A DNA stretch of 42,887 bases from assembly GCA_030681265.1 (NCBI GenBank), contig JAUXXD010000068.1, positions 1 through 42,887 on the forward strand. Reading direction: 5' to 3'. Position 1 is the first letter of the stretch. Each line of letters begins with the position of its first letter. Positions 9,981 through 18,409 of this stretch are shown piece after piece. Made by a program: the position numbers and the translations under genes. The notes below the pieces were generated by a model. The model ran no database searches. It saw nothing but the letters and a program-made list of their open reading frames with translations, and was not told the origin of the DNA. The stretch is from Candidatus Didemnitutus sp. Lineage in GTDB: Bacteria > Verrucomicrobiota > Verrucomicrobiia > Opitutales > Opitutaceae.

Positions 9981-10754
9981 TCAGGCGGCGTAAACGCCGC
10001 CGTTCACATCGAGCGTCGCGCCAGTGATGAAGCCGTCGTATTCGCTCGCGAGGAATAACACGGCGCGCGCGACGTCGTCGGCGTTACCGCCGCGTCCGAG
10101 CGGAATCCCCGCGATCGTCGCCGCCGCGGATTCTTTCGTCGTGTGCGTGTTATGGAAACTGGTGCCGAGGATGAGGCCGGGGGCGAGCGCGTTGACGCTG
10201 ATGCCTTGCGGGCCGACTTCGTTGGCGAGGGCGCGGGTGAACGTGAGCACGGCGCCTTTGGCGGTGGAGTAGGCGAGCGAGCCCGCGTGGCCGCCCTTGC
10301 GTCCGGCGAGCGAGGAGAGATTGACGATGCTGGCGCCACCGTTGGCTTGCGCAGCGGCGATCAGGTGCGGTGCGGCGGCGCGCGTGATGCGGCGGAGACT
10401 GCCGACATTGAGCGACATGACTTCGGCCCAGAAGGCGTCGTCGGCTTCGGCCAACGTGCGACGCGCGACGAGTGAACCCGCGTTGTTGATCAAAATGTCG
10501 ATGCCGCCCAGAGAGGCGTGCGCGGCGGCGACGAGCGCTGCGCAACCGGAGGTTTCGGTGAGGTCGGCGCTGGCGGCGCTGCAGCGTTTGCCCTGCGCGG
10601 TGGCCTCGGCGACGAGCGCTTGGGCGGCGGCGGCGCTGGAGCGGTAATGGACAAAGATGGCGCAACCGGCGGCGAGGAAGTGGCGGGAGATGGCGAGGCC
10701 GATGCCTTGGGCGCCAGCGGTGATAAGAACGCGTTTGCCTGCGAGTGAACCCAT
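9981..10754 (-). CDS. SDR family NAD(P)-dependent oxidoreductase
   Basis: A 257-residue classical short-chain dehydrogenase/reductase. Cofactor loop ITAGAQGIG at residues 11-19 (TAG in place of the more common TGG/TGA), acidic ADLT near 63, NNAG at 90-93, catalytic serine in NLSSLAG (about 147), and the YxxxK pair Tyr162-Lys166 in AYSTAKGA. The family ending DVNGGVYA is present. It should reduce or oxidise a carbonyl/alcohol with NAD(P)H, resembling 3-oxoacyl-ACP reductase-like SDRs; the substrate is unknown. Start ATG 10754 gives MGSLAGKRVLIT. It is convergent with the helicase gene, 27 bases apart. Confidence 0.92.
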   Translation of the reverse strand: MGSLAGKRVLITAGAQGIGLAISRHFLAAGCAIFVHYRSSAAAAQALVAEATAQGKRCSAASADLTETSGCAALVAAAHASLGGIDILINNAGSLVARRTLAEADDAFWAEVMSLNVGSLRRITRAAAPHLIAAAQANGGASIVNLSSLAGRKGGHAGSLAYSTAKGAVLTFTRALANEVGPQGISVNALAPGLILGTSFHNTHTTKESAAATIAGIPLGRGGNADDVARAVLFLASEYDGFITGATLDVNGGVYAA

Positions 10755-10861
10755 AGTGCCGTGATTACGCCGCGCGCGGCGGAAGCCGTCAACGGCGCGG
10801 AATGGCATTAACGAGATTGCCGTTGCGCAGGCGGGCGGGAGCGTTTGGCTCGCGGTTTCCC

Positions 10862-11461
10862 ATGCAGCTTGAGATTCCGCACGGCGAGTTCGCCGGTTAC
10901 ATATTTGATTGCGACGGCACCTTGGTGGACACCATGCCGTTGCATTACCGGGCGTGGAATGCGGCGATGCAGCGCTACGGATTGCAGGGCGATTTGAGCG
11001 AGGATTTGTTCTACTCGCTTGGCGGTGTGCCGACGCGGCGCGTGGCGGAGTTATTGGCCGAACACTACGGGCTCACGCTCGATCCGGACCGCGTGTTTGT
11101 GGAGAAGGAGGAGCTGTTTCTCGAAAATCAGACGGAGCTGCGCGTGATTTCGGCGGTGGTGGAGTTTGCGCGCGAGGTGGCGAAGCGCGCGCCGGTGAGT
11201 GTGGCATCGGGCGGGCCGAAGCCGATCGTGCGGCAGACGTTGGCGGCCGTGGGATTGGCGGACTTGTTTCCGATCGTGATCACGCCGGAAGATGTGGCGC
11301 GCGGGAAGCCGTCGCCGGATATGTTTTTGCTCGCGGCGGAGCGAATGGGCGTGGCGCCGGAGAAGTGTCTGGTGTTCGAGGATGCAGAGCCGGGCTATCG
11401 CGCGGCGGAGGCGGCGGGGATGCAGTTCGTGCGCGTGCCGAGCCGGACGATGGCGCGTTGA
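10862..11461 (+). CDS. HAD superfamily hydrolase (beta-phosphoglucomutase / YqaB-like phosphatase)
   Basis: A 199-residue HAD subfamily IA enzyme. Motif I FDCDGTLVD places the nucleophile Asp16 and acid/base Asp18; TMPLHYRAW and LGGVPTRRV belong to the cap; motif II is VASGG, motif III Lys is in ARGKPSPDMFLLAAE, and motif IV is VFEDAEPGYRAA. This pattern matches sugar-phosphate phosphatases of the YqaB and beta-phosphoglucomutase type. The exact substrate cannot be read from sequence. Start ATG 10862; the same frame is open 60 bases upstream but with non-coding character. Same direction as hisC, 63 bases ahead of it. Confidence 0.9.
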   Translation: MQLEIPHGEFAGYIFDCDGTLVDTMPLHYRAWNAAMQRYGLQGDLSEDLFYSLGGVPTRRVAELLAEHYGLTLDPDRVFVEKEELFLENQTELRVISAVVEFAREVAKRAPVSVASGGPKPIVRQTLAAVGLADLFPIVITPEDVARGKPSPDMFLLAAERMGVAPEKCLVFEDAEPGYRAAEAAGMQFVRVPSRTMAR

Positions 11462-11524
11462 GGTGACGCGGAGCGCGCGGGTTTTGGTTTGAGTCGGATG
11501 CGTCGGCGCGGTGAAGTTGGCGGC

Positions 11525-12625
11525 ATGACCTACGCGGAGTTGGCCAACCCTGGAATACTAACGCAGCCGGTTTACGAACCGGGCAAGCCGATCGATCAGG
11601 TTGCGCGGGAGTTGGGCTTGGAGCCGGCGGGGATCATCAAGCTGGCGTCGAACGAGAACCCCCACGGGCCGTCGCCGCTGGCGTTGGCGGCGGCGCAAAA
11701 GGCGTTGTTGGACGCGCATCTTTATCCGGACGGTGGCTACTACGCGCTGCGCGAACGGTTGGCGCGCAAGTGGAAGTTGGGTATGGATCAATTTGTGATC
11801 GGCAACGGCTCGAATGAGATCATCGAGTTGCTCGGGCACGCTTTTCTGGCGCCCGGGGTGGAGTGTGTGATGCACCAGTCGTCGTTCGTGGTCTATAAAT
11901 TGGTGACGCTGATGTTTGGCGCGAAACCGGTGGAGGTGCCGCTGGCGGCGGGGTTGCAACAGGATTTGAAGACGCTGTTGGCCGCCGTGACGCCGCAGAC
12001 GCGACTGGTGTTTTTGGCGAGTCCGGCGAATCCCGTGGGCGTGACGAACAGTGAGGGGGAGCTTTATGCCTTCGTGCGTGCGTTGCCCGAGCATGTGATC
12101 TTCGTGTTCGATGAGGCCTACGCCGAATACCTCGATAATCCGCCGGATCTGCGGCCGCTGCTGGCAGAGGGGCGCAAAGTAATCGGCCTGAGGACGTTTT
12201 CGAAGATTTACGGGCTCGCGTCGTTGCGCGTCGGCTACGGCTATGGGGCGAAGGCATTGATCGCGGTCGTGCAGCGCGCGCGGCAGCCGTTCAACGTCAA
12301 CGCGGTGGCGGCGGCGGCGGCAGTCGCGGCGTTGGGTGATGTCGCATTTGTGCAACATTGCCGGCAGGCCAATGCGGCGGGGCGGCAACAGCTCGGAGAA
12401 GGCTTGGCCAAGCTGGGACTCGACTACGTGCCGGGCGGTGGCAACTTTCTGCTCATCCGCGTCGGCGATGGCGTGGCGATGTTCGATGCATTGCAGCGAC
12501 TCGGCGTAATTACGCGGCCGGTGAAGGGTTACGGGTTGCCCGAATGGTTGCGCGTGAGCGTCGGCACGGTGGCGGAAAACGAGCGTTTGCTCGCCGGACT
12601 GGCCGCGGTGATTGCGGGCAGTTGA
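11525..12625 (+). CDS. hisC: Histidinol-phosphate aminotransferase
   Basis: A 366-residue fold-type I PLP enzyme, normal HisC length. It transfers the amino group from glutamate to imidazole-acetol phosphate in histidine biosynthesis. Visible marks: KLASNENPHGPSPLA near the start, YPDGGYYALRERLA, GNGSNEIIELL, NPVGVTN, FDEAYAEYLD, the PLP lysine Lys227 in TFSKIYGLASLRVGYG, and the RQPFNVN arginine motif. Start ATG 11525 (MTYAEL) fits the family better than the longer frame. No other his gene is close. Some HisC-like enzymes act on aromatic amino acids, so side specificity is possible. Confidence 0.92.
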   Translation: MTYAELANPGILTQPVYEPGKPIDQVARELGLEPAGIIKLASNENPHGPSPLALAAAQKALLDAHLYPDGGYYALRERLARKWKLGMDQFVIGNGSNEIIELLGHAFLAPGVECVMHQSSFVVYKLVTLMFGAKPVEVPLAAGLQQDLKTLLAAVTPQTRLVFLASPANPVGVTNSEGELYAFVRALPEHVIFVFDEAYAEYLDNPPDLRPLLAEGRKVIGLRTFSKIYGLASLRVGYGYGAKALIAVVQRARQPFNVNAVAAAAAVAALGDVAFVQHCRQANAAGRQQLGEGLAKLGLDYVPGGGNFLLIRVGDGVAMFDALQRLGVITRPVKGYGLPEWLRVSVGTVAENERLLAGLAAVIAGS

Positions 12626-12637
12626 GGCGGCCTCAAC
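12621..12637. terminator. Short symmetric hairpin spanning both stops of convergent genes
   Basis: GTTGAGG at 12621-12627 pairs with CCTCAAC at 12631-12637 around a three-base loop. It contains the TGA of hisC and the TGA of the opposite TPR gene. With a 7-bp stem and no T-run it is a weak terminator candidate. Confidence 0.3.
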
Positions 12638-14240
12638 GCTTGACGCTGGCGGCGGCAGTGGCGCGGGCTATACTGTCGCGGACTTCGACCATGATCGCGG
12701 TCTGTTCCGGATGGAAAAGATGGAGATCGCTACCGAATTGGCGATAGACGAGATTGAGCACGTCGCGCGAGGGACGGCGCATTTCCATGAGCTGGCGAAC
12801 CAGTTTGGGCAGGGTGTCAAAGTGGCGGCCTTCGGCTTCGAGTCGCACAAGCGTCGTGAGCGAATTTTGATTCAACCGATCGATCTCGACCGCACGAGTG
12901 AGAATGGTGCGGGCGTGCGGTGCGAAACCGAGTGCCATCAGGCGCGTGGCGACGGCGTTGAGGTTGTCGGCGCGAAGATTGCTGAGCGTGAGAAGGTGAT
13001 CCAAGTGCAAACGGGCGTCGTCGGCTCGTCCCATCCCAAATAAAGCGACGGCTTGGAGACTAGCGAAGACCGGCGCGAACTGAGTCGTCCATTGCGGGTT
13101 GCGTTGCGTGTATTGGCGGACGAGGGAGAGGCCCTCGGCGTATTCTCCGGCGACGATGGTGGCTTCGGCGGCCATCAACGCCGGCGCTTCCAGTGACCAA
13201 GCGTTAGCGGTGAAGATTTTTTCGATCCGTTGCACGAGCTGGGGTCGGCCGGTGTTGGCGGCGAAATCCCCTAGAGCGAGCAAAGCATTCGGATTGTTGC
13301 TGAAGTGGTTGAAGTAGGATTCGACCTCTTGCGCGAGTTCGCTGGACTGCTTTTGTTCGTGGTAGAGATAAAGAAAGTCGATCCGGGGCGCATGGGAGAG
13401 AGGATTGCTCGTGAGGCGCAACGTCGCGTTCAACGCCACCGCACGGATTTGGCCAAGGCGGCGACGGATTTGGCCAATCAGGATGTAGGCGTCATCGGTG
13501 GCGGCGTCGCGCCGAATCAAATCCTCGAGCCGCAACAATGCGAGTTCGGGGAAGTCGCGTTCGAGATCCATGCGAGCTTGCAACAGTGCTCCTTCGGTCG
13601 AGTGGTCCAGCCCATTGGCGAAGAGCAAAGTTTCAGCATGATCGTAATTGCCGCGATGATAGGCGACGGTGGCGGCAAACAGCGCCACTAAGGGGCGGCC
13701 GGCGAGGGTTGGCTGCGCCAGCAGCTTTTCGCACGCAGTCGCAAGCTCGGCGTCGAAATGAAACTCGAGCAAGAACTGGAGCGCGGTGCGCAGGTGCGCT
13801 TCGTTGTCCGCAAAATTCGTGATCTGATCGGTGAGGACGACCTTGGCCAGATCAGGACGCCGATAGAGGACGTAGAGCTGGGCAAGTCCGATACGGCCTG
13901 ACGCATTGTGCGGCGAACGGGCTACGCCAGCGCGGTAAAGGTGGATCGCTTGATCAAACTCCCGGCGTTCTATCGCCTCCTCGGCTTCTAGTAATTGGCG
14001 TTCACCAATTGCATGACGCAAGTTGTTCCATCGGTGTGGAAACGCGGTATCGACCCAACGGGCAGTTGCCACACCCCTAAATTCGCGCAAGTAAAGCCAT
14101 AAACCGGTGCTCACGGTCGCCCAACCCAGCACAAGTAACACAGCCACTGTCGCGAAGATGCGCTTCCAATGAAGAACTGTGGTGACGCAGCCGTCGCGAT
14201 CGCAAAATTGCGTGAAAAAAAGAGCTGCAATACGTTCCAT
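12633..14240 (-). CDS. Membrane-anchored TPR-repeat protein
   Basis: A 535-residue protein with one N-terminal transmembrane helix (about 28-50, WKRIFATVAVLLVLGWATVS) and a long helical region with tetratricopeptide-like repeats: AEEAIERREFDQAIHLYRAG near 87, then further repeats to about residue 470. Such proteins are scaffolds for assembly of envelope complexes. It is divergently placed to the exopolysaccharide export cluster across a 177-base gap, so a role in assembly or regulation of that machine is a reasonable inference. No catalytic motif seen. An internal start just before the membrane helix is possible, since the first 20 residues are unusual. Confidence 0.75.
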   Translation of the reverse strand: MERIAALFFTQFCDRDGCVTTVLHWKRIFATVAVLLVLGWATVSTGLWLYLREFRGVATARWVDTAFPHRWNNLRHAIGERQLLEAEEAIERREFDQAIHLYRAGVARSPHNASGRIGLAQLYVLYRRPDLAKVVLTDQITNFADNEAHLRTALQFLLEFHFDAELATACEKLLAQPTLAGRPLVALFAATVAYHRGNYDHAETLLFANGLDHSTEGALLQARMDLERDFPELALLRLEDLIRRDAATDDAYILIGQIRRRLGQIRAVALNATLRLTSNPLSHAPRIDFLYLYHEQKQSSELAQEVESYFNHFSNNPNALLALGDFAANTGRPQLVQRIEKIFTANAWSLEAPALMAAEATIVAGEYAEGLSLVRQYTQRNPQWTTQFAPVFASLQAVALFGMGRADDARLHLDHLLTLSNLRADNLNAVATRLMALGFAPHARTILTRAVEIDRLNQNSLTTLVRLEAEGRHFDTLPKLVRQLMEMRRPSRDVLNLVYRQFGSDLHLFHPEQTAIMVEVRDSIARATAAASVKR

Positions 14241-14417
14241 GATGAGTTAGCATTCTCTTAGTTGATAAATTGTCGACGCCAAGGGGGAAGTGCATGACAG
14301 GGAACGTGATTTTTTGCAGAAATTATAGCCTTGCTACCGAAATTCCTTTGCATCTTCCTTGGAACCCTAGGTCACTTTTGGTCTAAATTGTCCATCTAGC
14401 GCACTCGTAACAAAACC

Positions 14418-15533
14418 ATGAAAATTAAAGTTGGATTACTCGCCGCCGCCACACTCGTTGGCGCAAACCTCCATGCCGCACCTTTCGCTGCCTTGGGAGA
14501 CAATGCTGAACTCTTCCTGACAGCGTCCGCATCCATCACGATCGATGACAATATCTATCTTCGTAACACGAACGAAGTGGATGACATGATCTTTACGTTC
14601 ACACCGGGCCTCGACTTGGTTTTTGGCCGCAACGCCCTCTTGAGCGGAAACGTTTACTATCGTCACGCGATTCTGCGCTACAGTGACGTTTCCCAGCAGA
14701 ACACGGACTTGCTCAGCGTAGGTTTCAACTCTCTCTACGATAACGGCAAAACCAAATTTGATGTCGGTGCTTCTTACGCAGAAAATGCCCAAAACGAAAT
14801 CAGCGCACCGGGAGCAATTGTTGCTAGCGATACGATGAACTTCCGGGTCTTGAGCGAATTTGGCTTGTCGCAGAAAACGACTTTTGGCGTCGGCTTACGT
14901 TACGATGAAACCGACTACAGTGCCGGTGGAGCATTTCGGAACAGTAACATCTGGACCTTGCCAGTGGACCTGTATTTTGAGGCAACCCCCAAGATGCAAG
15001 TCAGTGTTGGTTACCGCTACCGTTCGACTGATCTCTCGGGAACCGGCATCGATAATGTCGATCACTTCCTCAATGTTGGTGCCCGCGGCGAATTTACTCC
15101 GAAATTAGTCGGCCAAGTCCGCGTCGGTTACAACAAGCGGACCTTTGAACGCACTTTAGCCGACGACTCCGGTTTGGGTGTCGACGCCAGCCTGTCCTAT
15201 GCTTACTCGGCGAAATCAACTTTCAATCTCGCCGTGTCGAATGACTTCGGCAATTCAGCCATCGGTGACTCGACCGAAAGCTTCGGTCTTACGGTGGGTG
15301 GACGCGTCAAACTAGACGAACAATGGAGCTGGAACGCCAATCTTGCCTTTCGCTCGATTGATTATCCGACCCGTAGTGACGACTATTTCGAAGGCAATGT
15401 CGGGTTCCGTTACGCCTACAGCGCATTCTTAGACTTCACTGGTTCCTACACGCATCGCAAATTGAGCTCCAGTCGGGCCCAATTTGAATTCGCGAACAAC
15501 GTATTCTTCGTCGGCGCGAACATCCGTTACTAA
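14418..15533 (+). CDS. Outer-membrane beta-barrel protein (exopolysaccharide-locus type)
   Basis: A 371-residue protein with a signal peptide (residues 1-20, cleaved after LHA) followed by alternating hydrophobic/polar beta strands throughout (for example NVYYRHAILRYSD, SVGYRYRSTDL) and a terminal strand ending in aromatic Tyr (NNVFFVGANIRY), the usual signal for outer-membrane insertion. It resembles the putative beta-barrel porin 2 group found in exopolysaccharide clusters. The next two genes encode a Wza-type export protein and a tyrosine autokinase, so it likely helps polymer passage through the outer membrane. Base composition is more A/T-rich than the flanks. No clear Shine-Dalgarno sequence precedes it. 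Confidence 0.82.
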   Translation: MKIKVGLLAAATLVGANLHAAPFAALGDNAELFLTASASITIDDNIYLRNTNEVDDMIFTFTPGLDLVFGRNALLSGNVYYRHAILRYSDVSQQNTDLLSVGFNSLYDNGKTKFDVGASYAENAQNEISAPGAIVASDTMNFRVLSEFGLSQKTTFGVGLRYDETDYSAGGAFRNSNIWTLPVDLYFEATPKMQVSVGYRYRSTDLSGTGIDNVDHFLNVGARGEFTPKLVGQVRVGYNKRTFERTLADDSGLGVDASLSYAYSAKSTFNLAVSNDFGNSAIGDSTESFGLTVGGRVKLDEQWSWNANLAFRSIDYPTRSDDYFEGNVGFRYAYSAFLDFTGSYTHRKLSSSRAQFEFANNVFFVGANIRY

Positions 15534-15551
15534 TCGGGGTTTAACTTTACG

Positions 15552-15592
15552 ACGGAAGGGGATCGCGGACGATCCTCTTCCGTTTTTCTTTT
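15552..15592 (+). terminator. Rho-independent terminator or attenuator
   Basis: A 14-bp stem with one G-T pair (15552-15565 with 15570-15583), a four-base loop, then a T-rich run through 15592 broken by one C. This is a textbook intrinsic terminator for the barrel gene, yet it ends only four bases before the ATG of the next gene, which suggests that it also controls how much of the downstream export genes is made. Confidence 0.85.
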
Positions 15593-15596
15593 ACAT

Positions 15597-16181
15597 ATGA
15601 GAACATTTTATTTGATGGTTCTGCTGGCAATTGGCTTGAGCAAGGTTGCCGTAGCCCAGAACGAATCTTCAATTACAAGCGATTATGTGTTACAACACCT
15701 TGATCTCTTGAGAATCGTTGTGTTCCAAGAACCCGATTTAGAAAGACAGGTTCGCATTAGTCAGGAATCCACCATTAATCTCCCGCTAATTGGCATTATC
15801 GATTTGACCGGGAAATCAGTGCGACAGGCGGAGGAAACACTGAGGGCGCTTTACGATGCAGACTTTCTGCGCAATCCACAAATTACGATTACGGTATTGG
15901 AGTATTCGCAACGCACGGTGCAGGTTCTTGGCGCCGTAAATCAACCCGGTGCGATCGCTTTTATTCCCGAACAACCGATGGGCATTGTAGAGGCGATCGC
16001 GCGTGCGGGTGGTCCGAGTAGACTAGCAGAAAAACGCCGGATTCGTCTAACGCGGCAATTGCCAGATGGCCGAACAGAGACAGTTACGGTGAACATTGAT
16101 GAAATTTTGCAGGGCAATTCCAGCGAGCGCTGGTTGCTGAAAAAAGGTGATGTTATTTTCGTCCCCGAACGACTTCTTTAA
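15597..16181 (+). CDS. Polysaccharide biosynthesis/export protein (Wza/SLBB type)
   Basis: A 194-residue exported protein. Signal peptide at 1-20 (MRTFYLMVLLAIGL, cleaved after VAVAQ). Residues about 30-115 are the Poly_export domain (LDLLRIVVFQEPDLERQ, INLPLIGIIDLTGKS, NPQITITVLEY), and an SLBB domain follows (RTVQVLGAVNQPGAIAF, VEAIARAGG). It ends with KKGDVIFVPERLL. Members form the periplasmic or outer-membrane channel for exopolysaccharide. It is shorter than E. coli Wza and has no obvious lipobox cysteine, so the neighbouring barrel may provide the outer-membrane part. Six bases separate it from the autokinase gene. The hairpin just upstream leaves no room for a normal ribosome site. 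Confidence 0.9.
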   Translation: MRTFYLMVLLAIGLSKVAVAQNESSITSDYVLQHLDLLRIVVFQEPDLERQVRISQESTINLPLIGIIDLTGKSVRQAEETLRALYDADFLRNPQITITVLEYSQRTVQVLGAVNQPGAIAFIPEQPMGIVEAIARAGGPSRLAEKRRIRLTRQLPDGRTETVTVNIDEILQGNSSERWLLKKGDVIFVPERLL

Positions 16182-16187
16182 GCAGCA

Positions 16188-18398
16188 ATGGAACAGAAAA
16201 AATTTGATAAAGGAACAGGCGCAGGAGCCTATCCATACACATACTACGGCAACAATTATGGAGCCTTTGGGGCCGGCGCGACCGGAGAAACTGGCGTGCA
16301 ACGCAGTTTCCATGATTACGTGCTTATTTTGCGCGAAAGAATTTGGTATATAGTTTTGGTTTTCCTTTTGGTTTTCAGCTCGGCTATGGTTTACACCTTC
16401 ACGAAAACGAAGGACTACATGTCGGTAGCGAGCGTCCAGATTTTCCGGCGCGACCCCGTCATTATGCAGGTGCAGGGCGTGGTTGATAACGAAATCCGCT
16501 CTGCGGAAGATTTAAATACGCAAGTAAAGATCCTCGAGAGCCTTACAATTGTAAAAAGTGTTGCGGACCGTCTTACGGGAGAAGATTTACGCCAATTTCT
16601 TGCTCCTTTCACAAAAGAAAATAGCGAAGAACCACTCGATGCCGCGCGGATTATTTTGGCAAACCGAAAAGTCGTCCCGGTCCGCCTCAGTATGATTATT
16701 CAGGTGCAATATACGCACCCCGATAAGTTCATCGCCGCCAAGGTAGCTAATCTTTTTCTTGACGAATACATCGCGCATACTTCTCGGCTTCGCATTGAGG
16801 AATCGATGAAGGCCGTCGATGAGCTCAAAATTCGCGCAGACCAACAGAAAAAACGGGTCGAAGAAATGGCGATTAGCCTGCAAGCGTATCGCGAAAAGAA
16901 TAATCTGATCTCGCTCGACCAGCGCAAAGACATTGTAACCGAGAAACTGAAGGCACTCAATCTCTACGTCACTCAAACTAATGCTCGCTTTAAGGATGCA
17001 GAAGTTCGTTGGCGCCAGGTTCAGGAGCGGCGGGAACCATTGTCCGGTCTGCTTGATCTTACCTTTGTTTCGAGTCAGCAATTAATTAGCCAATTGGTGC
17101 AGCAAGTTGCCGCCCAAAAAATCATAATTGCACAATTGCGAGAGCGCTATCGCGACAAGCACCCGAAGATGATTGAGGCAGTTAACTCGCTCAATCAAAC
17201 CGAACAAGAGTTGAATCGAGCATTACTCTCTTCGGCATCAATGATTGAATCTGAATACCAGACGGCCTTTCGAAATGATCAAGAAGCCCGTGCCGCACTT
17301 GCCTCTCAAGAGACCGAATCGCTGGATCTTGATAGAGCGGCGGTTGAATATACAAACCTTGAGCGCGATTTGCGCATCAGTGAACAATTACTCCAGAATA
17401 CGCTGGCGCGGATGAAGGAAACCTCGATGACCAGCACAATTGAGACGCAAAATTCGCGCGTCGTCGACCGCGCCGGCCCATCACTTCGCCATTATTCTCC
17501 GAATATTCCATTGAATCTTGTTTTGGGTTTTATCGGCGGCATCGGCTTGGGCACGGTCTTCGCGTTCTTCGTCGCTTACATCGACGACCGCGTGAAGAGT
17601 TCCTACGACATCGAAGGTGTCATCGGTCTGCCCTTGGTCGGAATTATTCCGGAAATCAAGAGGATGGAGCAGCCAGAAAAGGCGCAGATCGTCATCAATA
17701 ACCAAGACAAGCAAGTTGCTGAGGCCTTCCTCGCCCTTCACTCGTCATTGAGGTTGAAGGATGAGAGCAAGAGCGCGCAAGCGATACTTGTGACCAGCAC
17801 CGTCCCCGGGGAAGGTAAGTCGTTTGTCTCTACCAATCTTGCGCTTACTTTTGCCAGCCACGGCGAGCGAGTGGTGATTATCGACTGCGATCTTCGGAAA
17901 CCTAATATCCACAAATCATTTCGGATCGAAAACTTGAAGGGTGTCATTGATATCTGCGCCGGCACCGCGACAATCGAAGATGTGGCCGTAAAGGATGTCT
18001 ACCCAGGCCTGGATGTGATTCCGGCCGGCGGCCGCGCGAAGAATCCGACCCAGATTCTCAACAGCAAGGGCTTTGAAGTGATGATTTCCGAACTCCGCAA
18101 GCGCTACGACCGTATCTTCATTGATACGCCGCCACTCGCCGCCGTGAGCGATTCACTGATTATTCTGCCTTTGGTCGATGGTTCTGTGTTCACGATCTAC
18201 TTCAATCGTGTTCGCCGTAAGGCGGCACAGTTTGCGGCCCGCCGTTTGCTTGAAGCCAATGTTCCGTGCTTTGGTGCGGTGCTCAACGGCCTCAATCTGG
18301 CGGTGTCGGGCTACTACTACGCCCAATACTACGACAAGTCCTACAAGGACTACTACATCACGATGCAGTCGCGCGAAGGCGACGAAAACGCACGCTAA
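16188..18398 (+). CDS. Polysaccharide biosynthesis tyrosine autokinase (Wzc/BY-kinase)
   Basis: A 736-residue inner-membrane co-polymerase. Transmembrane helix 1 at 52-72 and helix 2 near 440-465 flank a periplasmic Wzz-type region with long coiled coil (about 200-410). The cytoplasmic kinase domain has Walker A TVPGEGKS (Lys544), Walker A' VIIDCDLRKPN and Walker B FIDTPPLAAVSD. The C-terminus is a tyrosine cluster (GYYYAQYYDKSYKDYY), the autophosphorylation tail controlling chain length and export. It works with the export protein directly upstream. A PP2C phosphatase exists far downstream but belongs to another operon; no dedicated low-molecular-weight tyrosine phosphatase gene is in the window. 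Confidence 0.93.
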   Translation: MEQKKFDKGTGAGAYPYTYYGNNYGAFGAGATGETGVQRSFHDYVLILRERIWYIVLVFLLVFSSAMVYTFTKTKDYMSVASVQIFRRDPVIMQVQGVVDNEIRSAEDLNTQVKILESLTIVKSVADRLTGEDLRQFLAPFTKENSEEPLDAARIILANRKVVPVRLSMIIQVQYTHPDKFIAAKVANLFLDEYIAHTSRLRIEESMKAVDELKIRADQQKKRVEEMAISLQAYREKNNLISLDQRKDIVTEKLKALNLYVTQTNARFKDAEVRWRQVQERREPLSGLLDLTFVSSQQLISQLVQQVAAQKIIIAQLRERYRDKHPKMIEAVNSLNQTEQELNRALLSSASMIESEYQTAFRNDQEARAALASQETESLDLDRAAVEYTNLERDLRISEQLLQNTLARMKETSMTSTIETQNSRVVDRAGPSLRHYSPNIPLNLVLGFIGGIGLGTVFAFFVAYIDDRVKSSYDIEGVIGLPLVGIIPEIKRMEQPEKAQIVINNQDKQVAEAFLALHSSLRLKDESKSAQAILVTSTVPGEGKSFVSTNLALTFASHGERVVIIDCDLRKPNIHKSFRIENLKGVIDICAGTATIEDVAVKDVYPGLDVIPAGGRAKNPTQILNSKGFEVMISELRKRYDRIFIDTPPLAAVSDSLIILPLVDGSVFTIYFNRVRRKAAQFAARRLLEANVPCFGAVLNGLNLAVSGYYYAQYYDKSYKDYYITMQSREGDENAR

Positions 18399-18409
18399 AT
18401 GGCGCGCGT

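Noticed and set aside
13305-13691. 128-residue plus-strand open frame inside the TPR region
   Set aside because: Shadow of the minus-strand TPR gene; no ribosome site or recognisable protein pattern.
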